A program made the translations under genes and the position numbers. From Candidatus Paracaedibacteraceae bacterium (GTDB lineage Bacteria; Pseudomonadota; Alphaproteobacteria; Paracaedibacterales; Paracaedibacteraceae), in contig JAHBYI010000001.1 of assembly GCA_019636035.1 (NCBI GenBank), positions 83,508-147,507 on the forward strand: a DNA stretch of 64,000 nucleotides. The letters run 5' to 3'. Below, in pieces: positions 8,605-16,798 of this stretch. The notes under the pieces were generated by a model. The model was not told where the DNA came from. It searched no databases and saw only the letters and a list, made by a program, of their open reading frames with translations. Each line of letters begins with the position of its first letter. The stretch's first letter is position 1.

Positions 8605-9186
8605 ATGGCTGCATTTCAAGAAACCAGAGATAATACAGAGCAAAAAGTATTAGTTCATCTCCTCAGTGAGATTGAGCGTAATCCTGTTTTTACTCAGCGT
8701 GGCTTGGCCAGAGAATTCAATATTGCTCTTGGGTTAATGAATCAATATCTTAAGAGATCTATTGCAAAGGGGTGGGTACGTGCGACTCAAATTTCTCCAC
8801 GCCGAATTAAATATTTTGTGACACCCTCTGGTCTTCAAGAAAAGAGTTTAATGGTTCGAGATTATCTCTCACGATCTCTATCTTTTTTCAGAGATGCGCG
8901 TCAACAATGTGAAGAAGCAATGGCCTTGTGTATTCAGCAAGAATGGCATACAGTTGCATTAGTTGGGCACGGGGATCTTGCAGATATTATGCAGCTCGTC
9001 TCGATAGGAAGCCCTCTCCGGTTGTCCATCATAAAACCAGAGGATGATTTGCTAAAATTTGATGCTGTCATGATTACGGATACTAATAATCCTTATAAAA
9101 CATTTAAAATGATTGAAAAAAAGATTTCTAGTAACCATCTAATTACTATACCGCTCTTACATATTATGCGGTCTACAGGAGATTAG
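8605..9186 (+). CDS. Winged-helix regulator heading the glycan operon (MarR/EPS type)
   Basis: 193 aa. Residues about 10-75 form a winged helix-turn-helix (FTQRGLAREFNIALGLMNQYLKR then the wing ISPRRIKYFVTPSG), resembling MarR-type regulators at the head of exopolysaccharide loci. The C-terminal 90 residues contain TVALVGHGDLADIMQL and may form a small Rossmann-like sensor domain that I cannot name. There is no strong Shine-Dalgarno sequence. It sits between a palindrome-bearing promoter and an RfaH-like gene, so control of the glycan operon is likely. Confidence 0.75.
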   Translation: MAAFQETRDNTEQKVLVHLLSEIERNPVFTQRGLAREFNIALGLMNQYLKRSIAKGWVRATQISPRRIKYFVTPSGLQEKSLMVRDYLSRSLSFFRDARQQCEEAMALCIQQEWHTVALVGHGDLADIMQLVSIGSPLRLSIIKPEDDLLKFDAVMITDTNNPYKTFKMIEKKISSNHLITIPLLHIMRSTGD

Positions 9187-9191
9187 AGGCC

Positions 9192-9692
9192 ATGAATCGA
9201 TGGTTTGTTGTTCATACGCAACCTCAAAAAGAGGTGTTAGCAGCTCAGGAACTCATCAATCAGGGCTTCGCTGTTTATTATCCAAAATTCTCAAAGATTC
9301 GACGTCATGCAAGGCGAGTTGATACAGTTGCTAGTCCTTTATTTCCACGATATATTTTCGTGAATTTTGATAATTCTGAGACACCATGGCGGTGTATTAA
9401 TGGAACACGAGGGGTAAGTTATCTGTTAACTAATGATAACAAACCGATTAGTATCCCATCTCAGATTATTCAGAACTTAAAAGATCAAGAAACGGATAAC
9501 GGTTTTGTGCCGATTGATGCGCTATCAGTATTTACAAAAGGATCTAAAGTCCGTATTGTAGATGGAGTTTTAAAAGATAATTCGGCGATTGTTGATTCTA
9601 TATCGGATCAACAAAGAGTCCAGCTTTTAATAGATTTTATGGGACGGCAGCTTCAGGTTGCTCTTCCAATACATATGGTTGAAGCTGCCTAA
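9192..9692 (+). CDS. RfaH/NusG-family transcription antiterminator
   Basis: 166 aa with a complete NGN domain (WFVVHTQPQKEVLAAQEL; SPLFPRYIFV) and a C-terminal KOW domain (FTKGSKVRIVDG). The pattern resembles specialised NusG paralogues of the RfaH class more than housekeeping NusG, as does its position inside a polysaccharide locus. RfaH proteins load on RNA polymerase paused at ops, suppress Rho-dependent termination and recruit ribosomes. An ops-like sequence lies 52 bases past its stop. AGAGG precedes the ATG, five bases after the regulator stop. I infer that it acts on its own operon. Confidence 0.85.
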   Translation: MNRWFVVHTQPQKEVLAAQELINQGFAVYYPKFSKIRRHARRVDTVASPLFPRYIFVNFDNSETPWRCINGTRGVSYLLTNDNKPISIPSQIIQNLKDQETDNGFVPIDALSVFTKGSKVRIVDGVLKDNSAIVDSISDQQRVQLLIDFMGRQLQVALPIHMVEAA

Positions 9693-9720
9693 GTTTCGAT
9701 CTGTTTGTTTTTTTATGCAT

Positions 9721-9743
9721 CTCTGAGTGATTTTCACCCAGAG
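9721..9743 (+). promoter_or_regulatory. Pause-type hairpin immediately before ops
   Basis: CTCTGAGTG (9721-9729) pairs with CACCCAGAG (9735-9743) at eight of nine positions around a 5-base loop. The stem base lies 11 bases before the predicted ops pause site at 9754, which is the geometry of hairpin-stabilised pauses such as the his pause. No T-run follows, so it is not a terminator. Confidence 0.6.
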
Positions 9744-9755
9744 TGCGGTAGCATT
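9744..9755 (+). promoter_or_regulatory. ops (JUMPstart)-like element
   Basis: TGCGGTAGCATT matches the enterobacterial ops consensus GGCGGTAGCnT at all specified positions except the first, including the whole core GCGGTAGC (9745-9752) and T at position 11. It is on the coding strand in the leader between the RfaH-like gene and the first cluster gene, as in E. coli. The +1 G of the pause consensus is T here. Confidence 0.72.
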
Positions 9756-9764
9756 GAGATTTTT

Positions 9765-11528
9765 ATGTCATCCCCTTCAATTTTATCAGCTCTAAAGAAA
9801 TTACGTGATCTCTTAAGCCGCCAAGAGAAGGTTAAAGTGCTATGGATTGCTGTGTTTGCTGTTATTTCTTCATTTTTTGAAGTTATAACAGCCTCTCTAA
9901 TTGTTGTTTTTGCGCAAGTACTGAACCAGCCAGAAGTTGGATCACACTATTTGAGTAAGTTGAGATTTGATCCTCACCTAAGCAGCAGTCGTATTATTCT
10001 ATACTTTGCGATTGCTGTGGGCATGATCTATCTGATCAAAAATACTTTTGCTGCTATTGAGATTTTCTTCCAGAATTTTTCTATCCAACGTATGAGTTAC
10101 TCTTTTAAGAGTAAATTGCTGAATAAATATATCGAATCTGATTACGGTTTTTATTTGACTCGAAACTCATCTCTTGGTGTACAAGTGGTTGCCGGTGATA
10201 CGGAAGTTTTATTTAGCTCTGGCATGATTGCTTTTGCAAGTATTTTATCTGAGACAATCATTTTTATCATTTTGATTAGCTTAATTGTTTATATAAATCC
10301 GTCTTTAGCCTTAATTATTTTTACATTAGCGGCATTCATTAGCTTAGGTCTGACAAAAATTGTTTTGCCTAAGTTCTATCAATTTGGAAAAAGACTGCAA
10401 GAGATTTCTATCAAGGGAAGTCAGACCCTATTGCAGTTCTTTCACGCCTTCAAAGAAATTATTCTCTTGGGGAAGCGAGATACATTCATTAAGGCTTATG
10501 ACGTTCAAGCTTTAAAACGATCCCGAACGCAAGCTATCCAGACGTCCATCAATGCTTTACCACGAGTCATTATCGAAATTTTATTTGTCGGATTATTCGT
10601 GATTGCAATTGGGTTCCTAGCCCTTGAACATGATAACTCATCACAAATGATGGGAATCCTAGGGGGATATCTTTATGTTGGGTTTCGCCTAATGCCAGGA
10701 TTAAATAGAATTATAAATCAACTCAACCAGTTTAAATCTGCCATCCCGGCTATTGAACGAGTGCATCACGAATATACGACTATTGCTCAGTCAGAAAGCT
10801 ATAAAGATACACCCAATTTCCATTTCAACAAAAATATAAAATTTAACGGGGTAAGTTTTAAATACCTTAATACACAAACAAACGCGTTACAAAATATTTC
10901 ATTTGAAATAGAAAAAGGTGAATGTATTGGTATCGTTGGGGAAACAGGATCAGGGAAATCAACAACGGTAGATGTATTGCTTGGCCTCTTAATTCCACAA
11001 AAGGGATCCGTTTTGATTGATGATGAGTTCCCCGTCAATTCACTCCAATGGCATAAAAAAATTGGGTATGTACCTCAGGCTTTATATTTATTAGATGATA
11101 CCGTTGAAAATAATATTGCTTTTGGTGAAATCACGATTGACCAAGAAAAACTAACACGTGCCATTCATGCAGCGCAACTTACAAAGTTTATTGAAAAATT
11201 ACCAGACGGTTTACAAACAGTTGTGGGAGAGCGTGGTATCCGTCTTTCTGGTGGTGAACGTCAACGTATAGCCATCGCCCGTGCCCTTTACCGAAATCCA
11301 GACGTCTTAATTTTTGATGAGGCAACTTCTGCTCTTGATAATGAAACTGAAACAAAACTCATGCAAACTATAAACCAATTGAGCAAAGAACGGACTGTTA
11401 TTATGATTGCACACCGCCTCTCTACCCTACAAAATTGTGACCGTATAATCATGATGGGTGGGGGAACGATTCAGCAGATTACTAATTATCAGAACTTAAT
11501 AGGAAATAAGGAGAAACGAAATGCATAA
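9765..11528 (+). CDS. ABC exporter (fused permease-ATPase), glycan flippase candidate
   Basis: 587 aa: six-helix exporter permease (about 30-320) then an ATPase domain with Walker A GETGSGKST (Lys398), signature LSGGERQR (about 494-501) and Walker B LIFDEA (Asp518-Glu519). Half-transporters of this type (MsbA, PglK, WlaB) flip lipid-linked oligosaccharides. As first enzyme gene of a locus with no recognisable Wzx or Wzy, that is the likeliest job. The ATG at 9765 is chosen because an upstream TTG-initiated frame would run through the ops element. Its end overlaps the next gene by 8 bases. Confidence 0.85.
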   Translation: MSSPSILSALKKLRDLLSRQEKVKVLWIAVFAVISSFFEVITASLIVVFAQVLNQPEVGSHYLSKLRFDPHLSSSRIILYFAIAVGMIYLIKNTFAAIEIFFQNFSIQRMSYSFKSKLLNKYIESDYGFYLTRNSSLGVQVVAGDTEVLFSSGMIAFASILSETIIFIILISLIVYINPSLALIIFTLAAFISLGLTKIVLPKFYQFGKRLQEISIKGSQTLLQFFHAFKEIILLGKRDTFIKAYDVQALKRSRTQAIQTSINALPRVIIEILFVGLFVIAIGFLALEHDNSSQMMGILGGYLYVGFRLMPGLNRIINQLNQFKSAIPAIERVHHEYTTIAQSESYKDTPNFHFNKNIKFNGVSFKYLNTQTNALQNISFEIEKGECIGIVGETGSGKSTTVDVLLGLLIPQKGSVLIDDEFPVNSLQWHKKIGYVPQALYLLDDTVENNIAFGEITIDQEKLTRAIHAAQLTKFIEKLPDGLQTVVGERGIRLSGGERQRIAIARALYRNPDVLIFDEATSALDNETETKLMQTINQLSKERTVIMIAHRLSTLQNCDRIIMMGGGTIQQITNYQNLIGNKEKRNA

Positions 11529-13101
11529 TAGTCCGATTAAGATCTCTGTTATTGGCTGTGGGTATTGGGGAAAAAACCTAGTTAGGAACTTTTCAGAACT
11601 TGGTGTATTAGATTCTGTTTGTGATGCCAATGCAGAACTTGCAGAAAAAACATCTCAAGCTTATAACGTACCATCAAAAAATTTAGATCAGGTTCTAAAC
11701 AGTGATATTGACGGCATTGTTATTGCAGCCCCAGCAGCTCAGCATTTCACACTAACATCCAGAGCACTCAAAGCTGGCAAACATGTGTTTGTCGAAAAAC
11801 CCTTGTCTCTAAAAGTTGATGAAGCTCAACAGCTATGTGATCTTGCTGATCAAGTTAATCGTAAATTAATGGTTGGGCATCTCTTACAATATCATCCGGC
11901 CTTTATAGAATTGAAACACCTCATTGAAAAAGGTACACTGGGACGATTACAGTATATCTATTCAAATCGTCTTAATCTGGGTAAATTCAGAAACGAAGAA
12001 AATATTCTTTGGAGTTTTGCCCCCCATGATATTTCGATGATTTTGGCTTTAACAGGTGGCCTACCCGAAACTGTTTATGCAACAGGTACCTGTCATCTAA
12101 ACCCAAGAATTCAGGATGTTACGACAACTCATCTTAGTTTTGCTAATGGCATTCAATCTCATATCTTCGTTTCATGGCTTCATCCCTATAAAGAGCAAAA
12201 ACTTGTTGTTGTCGGAAACAAAGGCATGGCAGTTTTTGATGACGGTCTTTCATGGGGAGAAAAACTTAAATTATATCCACATCAAGTAACCTGGATCGAT
12301 GGACTTCCCCAGCCGGAAAAAGCTGACGTAATTCATATCCCACTAGAAGTTAGCGAACCACTTAAGATCGAATGCCAACATTTCATTGATTGCATTAAGG
12401 AAAACAAAACTCCTCGTACAGATGGTCGTGAAGGATTAAGAGTTTTGCAAGTTCTTGACGCTGCTCAGCAATCTTTATCAACATTTACAAACATTAAAAT
12501 CAATTCAGAAACCCTCCCCTATTTTACCCATGAAACAGCTCTTGTTGATCGTGGATGCGATATTGGTGAGCGAACAAAAATTTGGCACTTTGCCCATATC
12601 ATCAAAGGAACCAAAATCGGAACTGATTGCGTCATTGGTCAGAACGTTATGATTGGCCCAGATGTAACTGTTGGTAATAACTGCAAAATCCAAAATAATG
12701 TTAGCCTTTATAAAGGTGTTATCTTGGAAGATGGCGTTTTTTGTGGCCCATCTTGTGTTTTTACTAATGTTCATAATCCTCGTGCAGAAATTGAACGCAA
12801 AGATGAATTTCGCCTAACTCATGTTGAGCGCGGTGTAACGATTGGAGCAAATGCAACAATAGTTTGTGGCAATCGTCTTGGTGCATATAGTTTAATTGGA
12901 GCTGGAGCTGTTGTGACAAAAGATGTTAAACCTCATGCTGTCATGGTAGGTAACCCGGCAAAACAAATTGGTTGGGTTAGCCATGCCGGTGAAAAGCTTG
13001 GCGATGATTTAACATGTCCAAGAGAAGGTCGTCGTTATGAAATAATCGACGGCAATTTAAAAGAGATCATAAAAAATGACAACACCATTAAAACAGCCTA
13101 A
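11521..13101 (+). CDS. Fused sugar dehydrogenase and N-acetyltransferase (WlbA-WlbB like)
   Basis: 526 aa joining two enzymes of the UDP-diacetamido-uronic acid pathway. Residues 1-325 are a Gfo/Idh/MocA oxidoreductase (GCGYWGKNL for NAD; Lys93 in VEKP), like WlbA/WbpB, which oxidises C3 of UDP-GlcNAcA. Residues about 340-510 are a left-handed beta-helix acyltransferase (IGANATIVCG, GAGAVVTKDV) like WlbB/WbpD, which acetylates the new 3-amino group. The aminotransferase needed between these steps is the next gene, overlapping by 26 bases. No frameshift separates the halves. Confidence 0.88.
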   Translation: MHNSPIKISVIGCGYWGKNLVRNFSELGVLDSVCDANAELAEKTSQAYNVPSKNLDQVLNSDIDGIVIAAPAAQHFTLTSRALKAGKHVFVEKPLSLKVDEAQQLCDLADQVNRKLMVGHLLQYHPAFIELKHLIEKGTLGRLQYIYSNRLNLGKFRNEENILWSFAPHDISMILALTGGLPETVYATGTCHLNPRIQDVTTTHLSFANGIQSHIFVSWLHPYKEQKLVVVGNKGMAVFDDGLSWGEKLKLYPHQVTWIDGLPQPEKADVIHIPLEVSEPLKIECQHFIDCIKENKTPRTDGREGLRVLQVLDAAQQSLSTFTNIKINSETLPYFTHETALVDRGCDIGERTKIWHFAHIIKGTKIGTDCVIGQNVMIGPDVTVGNNCKIQNNVSLYKGVILEDGVFCGPSCVFTNVHNPRAEIERKDEFRLTHVERGVTIGANATIVCGNRLGAYSLIGAGAVVTKDVKPHAVMVGNPAKQIGWVSHAGEKLGDDLTCPREGRRYEIIDGNLKEIIKNDNTIKTA

Positions 13102-14242
13102 ACCCATTCAACCTATGCAATTTATTGACCTTAAATCTCAACTTAACCTGATTCGCCCAGCTATTGATGCAGCTATTAAAAAAGTTTTGGATCATGGGAT
13201 CTTTATCATGGGGCCAGAAGTCTTTGAACTAGAGAAACAACTCTCTGAATTCTGTGGCGTGAAACATACCATTAGTTGTGCCAATGGAACAGACGCACTT
13301 GGCCTTGTTTTAATGGCGAAAAATGTAGGACCAGGAGATGCAGTCTTCGTTCCATCATTCACCTTTGCAGCAACAGCTGAAGTCGTTGCTTGGGTTGGCG
13401 CAACACCTGTTTTCATTGATTCACTTGAAGATACCTATAATATGGATCCCAAAAGTTTAGAGCAAGGAATTCAAACAGCCAAAAAGATGGGACTCAATCC
13501 GGTTGGAATCATCCCTGTGGACTTATTCGGTCAACCTGCTGATTATGATGCGATCCAAGCTATTGCAGATACGCACGAATTATGGGTTATGGCTGATGGG
13601 GCTCAAAGTTTTGGTGCTGAGTACAAAGATCGTAAAGTTGGTAGTATAGGTGATGTCGCAACTACTAGCTTCTTTCCAGCAAAACCGCTTGGATGTTATG
13701 GCGATGGTGGAGCAATTTTCACAAATGATGATGAACTTGCAGCCATTATAAAATCGTTACGGGTGCATGGCCAAGGATCCGATAAATACGACAATGTACG
13801 TATCGGTATGAACGGTCGCCTTGATACGATTCAAGCAGCAATCTTGATTGAAAAACTAAAAGTGTTTCCTACTGAATTAGTTAATAGACAAAAAACGGCG
13901 GATGCTTATAACGAAGCTTTAAAAGATATCGTGACAGTTCCAAAGTTGATTGATGGAGTTACCTCCGCTTGGGCGCAGTACACGGTTAGACTCCCCAAAA
14001 ATATTAACAGAGAACAACTGATAGCCGCACTAAAAGAATCTGGCATTCCAAGCGTTATCTATTATGTCAAGCCACTGCATCAACAAACAGCTTATAAGCA
14101 TTACCCAACAGCAACAACAAGTAACTTACCGGTTTGTGAAGCACTTGCGGGTGAGGTCTTGAGCTTACCCATGAGTGGGTATGTAAGCGATGAAGATGCT
14201 TATCAAGTCGTTCAAACAATCTTAAAACTTACAAGGTCATAA
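13076..14242 (+). CDS. DegT/DnrJ/EryC1 aminotransferase, WbpE/WlbC-like
   Basis: PLP-dependent sugar aminotransferase of 388 aa. The predicted Schiff-base lysine is Lys203 (FFPAKPLGCYGDGGA). The start MQFIDLKSQL and the pattern fit enzymes that aminate C3 of UDP-3-keto-GlcNAcA, exactly the step between the two halves of the preceding fusion protein. Two starts are possible: 13076, with AAGAGA upstream and overlapping the previous gene, or 13115, which matches family N-termini better. TAATG couples it to the next gene. Confidence 0.87.
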   Translation: MTTPLKQPKPIQPMQFIDLKSQLNLIRPAIDAAIKKVLDHGIFIMGPEVFELEKQLSEFCGVKHTISCANGTDALGLVLMAKNVGPGDAVFVPSFTFAATAEVVAWVGATPVFIDSLEDTYNMDPKSLEQGIQTAKKMGLNPVGIIPVDLFGQPADYDAIQAIADTHELWVMADGAQSFGAEYKDRKVGSIGDVATTSFFPAKPLGCYGDGGAIFTNDDELAAIIKSLRVHGQGSDKYDNVRIGMNGRLDTIQAAILIEKLKVFPTELVNRQKTADAYNEALKDIVTVPKLIDGVTSAWAQYTVRLPKNINREQLIAALKESGIPSVIYYVKPLHQQTAYKHYPTATTSNLPVCEALAGEVLSLPMSGYVSDEDAYQVVQTILKLTRS

Positions 14243-14634
14243 TGAGTATTTTTCATTTAGCTATTCCCAGTCATGATCTAACAGCATCTAAAGAGTTTTA
14301 TACAAAAGCTTTTGGAGCAACAGTTGGCAGAGAATATCCACACTACGTTATCTTTAATTTTTTCGGGCATCAAGTTGTTACACATCATGATCCTAAGGGA
14401 ATATCAGAAACTGTAAAAATGTATCCTCGCCACTATGGCATAATTTTCACCAATCGAGATGACTTTGATACAATTTATCAGCTCTGTAAAGAGGCTGAAG
14501 CTCCTTTCTTTGAGGAACTTTTTGAACGTTATCAAAATAAAAAAGGTTGGCACTTTAGCTTTTTCGTTTCAGATCCATCTAATAATCTGATTGAGCTAAA
14601 ATATTATGTTAATCAAGACGATATCTTTAATTAA
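14242..14634 (+). CDS. VOC-family (glyoxalase-fold) protein
   Basis: 130 aa. The pattern IFHLAIPSHDLTASKEFYTKAFGA and the closing DPSNNLIELKYY are typical of the vicinal oxygen chelate superfamily. Metal-ligand candidates are the His near the start and Glu in IELKYY. VOC proteins of this size occur in glycan loci, usually without known function; a sugar-modifying or fosfomycin-type activity cannot be told apart here. It is coupled to its neighbours in the operon (TAATG at its start). Confidence 0.75.
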   Translation: MSIFHLAIPSHDLTASKEFYTKAFGATVGREYPHYVIFNFFGHQVVTHHDPKGISETVKMYPRHYGIIFTNRDDFDTIYQLCKEAEAPFFEELFERYQNKKGWHFSFFVSDPSNNLIELKYYVNQDDIFN

Positions 14635-14646
14635 TTGAGGACTAGA

Positions 14647-15636
14647 ATGAACTTAAAAGGGAAAAAAATAGTTGTTGTTGGTGGCGCAGGCCTTATTGGT
14701 TCTCACACTGTCGATGCTTTATTAAAGGAAGACATCAAAGAACTCATCATTTATGACAATTTTGTCCGTGGAACCCACGGTAATATTGAGTCTGCATTAA
14801 AAGATCCACGCACGCGTATTTTTGAAATCGGCGGAGATATTTGCCAAACAGATATTTTAAATGAGGCTTTTAAAGATGCGGATGGGGTGTTTCATTTTGC
14901 AGCCCTATGGCTCTTACAATGCCATGACTTTCCACGTTCTGCCTTTAACGTCAATATCGAAGGTACATTCAACGTCCTAGATGCATGCGTCAATCAGGGA
15001 GTCAAGCGTTTAGTTTACTCATCATCTGCATCAGTTTACGGAGATGCGATTCGTGAACCTATGGATGAAGATCATCCATTCAATAACACCAACTTTTATG
15101 GTGCAACAAAAATTGCTGGTGAAGCTATGGCACGTGCCTACCATCATCGTTATAAATTACCATTTGTTGGCTTACGTTACATGAATGTTTATGGTGCTCG
15201 TCAAGATTATCGAGGTGCATATATCGCAGTAATTATGAAAATGCTCGATAACCTAGATAAGGGAATTGCTCCTACGTTGTATGGCGACGGTTCACAAGCT
15301 TATGACTTTATTTATGTCGAAGATTGTGCAAAGGCTAACGTTTGTGCAATGAAAGCTGATACCGTTGATCAATTCTACAATGTAGGAACAGGTATCCGCA
15401 CTTCAATTAAAGAGCTTGCTGAAATGATTTTAGATATTACAGGATCTGATTTATCAGTCCAATATGAACCAGCTGGGCTAACATTTGTTAAAAATCGGAT
15501 TGGATGTCCTAAAAAGGCTGAAGCAGAAATTGATTTTAAAGCATCCATATCTTTAAAAGATGGATTAAAAAAATTGATTGAGTGGCGCAAAGCTCATATT
15601 GATCAAGTTGAAATGCGAAGAGCAAAGGTAGCATAA
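14647..15636 (+). CDS. NAD-dependent sugar epimerase/dehydratase
   Basis: Extended SDR, 329 aa: nucleotide-binding GGAGLIGSH near the N-terminus, SSSASVYGD, and catalytic Tyr-Lys in YGATKIAGE. The fold and length match UDP-hexose 4-epimerases and related dehydratases; the exact substrate is open. GAGGACTAGA precedes the ATG at 14647. A DegT aminotransferase follows directly, so this enzyme may supply its keto-sugar or an epimerised precursor. Confidence 0.85.
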   Translation: MNLKGKKIVVVGGAGLIGSHTVDALLKEDIKELIIYDNFVRGTHGNIESALKDPRTRIFEIGGDICQTDILNEAFKDADGVFHFAALWLLQCHDFPRSAFNVNIEGTFNVLDACVNQGVKRLVYSSSASVYGDAIREPMDEDHPFNNTNFYGATKIAGEAMARAYHHRYKLPFVGLRYMNVYGARQDYRGAYIAVIMKMLDNLDKGIAPTLYGDGSQAYDFIYVEDCAKANVCAMKADTVDQFYNVGTGIRTSIKELAEMILDITGSDLSVQYEPAGLTFVKNRIGCPKKAEAEIDFKASISLKDGLKKLIEWRKAHIDQVEMRRAKVA

Positions 15637-16796
15637 TGACGCAAACAGCAAAAAAACTAAGAAAAATCCCTATTGCTATCCCTTCATTGACCGATGAAGA
15701 GTGGCAAGCTGTGCGTGAGCCTTTGCTTAGTGGCTGGCTAACGCAAGGACCAAAAGTCTCTCAATTTGAAAAAGAATTTGCAACACTGCATAATGTTAAT
15801 CATGCCCTTGCAGTAACATCATGTACCACGGGTTTACATTTAGCACTAGCAGCTATGGGAATTGGCCCAGGAGACGAAGTTATAGTTCCAGCTTTTACCT
15901 GGGTAGCGACAGCCAATGTGGTGTTATATTGTGGGGCAACTCCTGTATTTTGCGATGTCGACACAAAAACTTTTAATATTAAAGTTGAAGATATTGCCTC
16001 AAAAATTACAAATCGAACAAAGGCTATTATACCTGTACATCTATTTGGCTTGTGCGCAGATATTGATGCAATCCGTCTGGTGATTCCATCTCATGTTAAA
16101 ATTCTAGAAGATGCAGCCTGTGCTGCCGGTGCTTCCTACAAAGGACGTATGGCGGGTTCTCTTGGCGATATGGCAGCATTTTCATTCCATCCGAGAAAAT
16201 CCATAACAACGGGTGAAGGTGGAATGGTCACAACCAATGATCAAGAACTGTATAGACTCGCAGATATTATGCGGAACCACGGAGCTGAGATTTCTGAAGA
16301 AGCACGCCATAATAGCTCTAAACCCTATCTCTTGCCAGACTTTAAAATGCTTGGATTTAACTATAGAATGACAGATCTTCAAGCCGCTGTGGGGCTCGTT
16401 CAGCTTGCTAAATTGAATCAATTTATTCAAGAGAGGCAAGTTTGGGCTGAGTATTATACGGAAAATCTGAAAACTATTGAATGGCTAAAACCCCAGCACG
16501 TATCTAAAGATATTACTCAACATGCATGGCAAGCCTATGTCTGTTATGTGGATCCAGATAAAGCTCCAATGCCCCGTAATGAGATCATGGATATTTTACA
16601 ACAAAAAGGAATTGCAACACGCCCTGGAACTCACGCTGTTCACATGCTTACTTTTTATAAAGAGAAATATGGAATTCAGCCCAATGATTTTCCTGGTGCA
16701 AAAGCCTGTGATGAAAATACAATGGCCATTCCGCTTCACAACAAAATGGTCAAAGAAGATTTTGATTATATTATCGAAGCATTAAAGGTTATCTAA
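15636..16796 (+). CDS. DegT/DnrJ/EryC1 aminotransferase, second copy
   Basis: 386 aa with PLP lysine Lys188 in SFHPRKSITTGEGG, the form seen in perosamine synthetase and PseC-type C4 aminotransferases, unlike the WbpE-like enzyme upstream. It probably builds a 4-amino sugar, which could then be acylated by the PglD-like protein further down. TAATG overlap with the epimerase/dehydratase gene supports a shared pathway. Confidence 0.86.
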   Translation: MTQTAKKLRKIPIAIPSLTDEEWQAVREPLLSGWLTQGPKVSQFEKEFATLHNVNHALAVTSCTTGLHLALAAMGIGPGDEVIVPAFTWVATANVVLYCGATPVFCDVDTKTFNIKVEDIASKITNRTKAIIPVHLFGLCADIDAIRLVIPSHVKILEDAACAAGASYKGRMAGSLGDMAAFSFHPRKSITTGEGGMVTTNDQELYRLADIMRNHGAEISEEARHNSSKPYLLPDFKMLGFNYRMTDLQAAVGLVQLAKLNQFIQERQVWAEYYTENLKTIEWLKPQHVSKDITQHAWQAYVCYVDPDKAPMPRNEIMDILQQKGIATRPGTHAVHMLTFYKEKYGIQPNDFPGAKACDENTMAIPLHNKMVKEDFDYIIEALKVI

Positions 16797-16798
16797 GT

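Noticed and set aside
12500..12560. Sequencing error joining the dehydrogenase and acyltransferase genes
   Set aside because: The frame is continuous, the junction sequence reads as a plausible linker, and both halves are complete.
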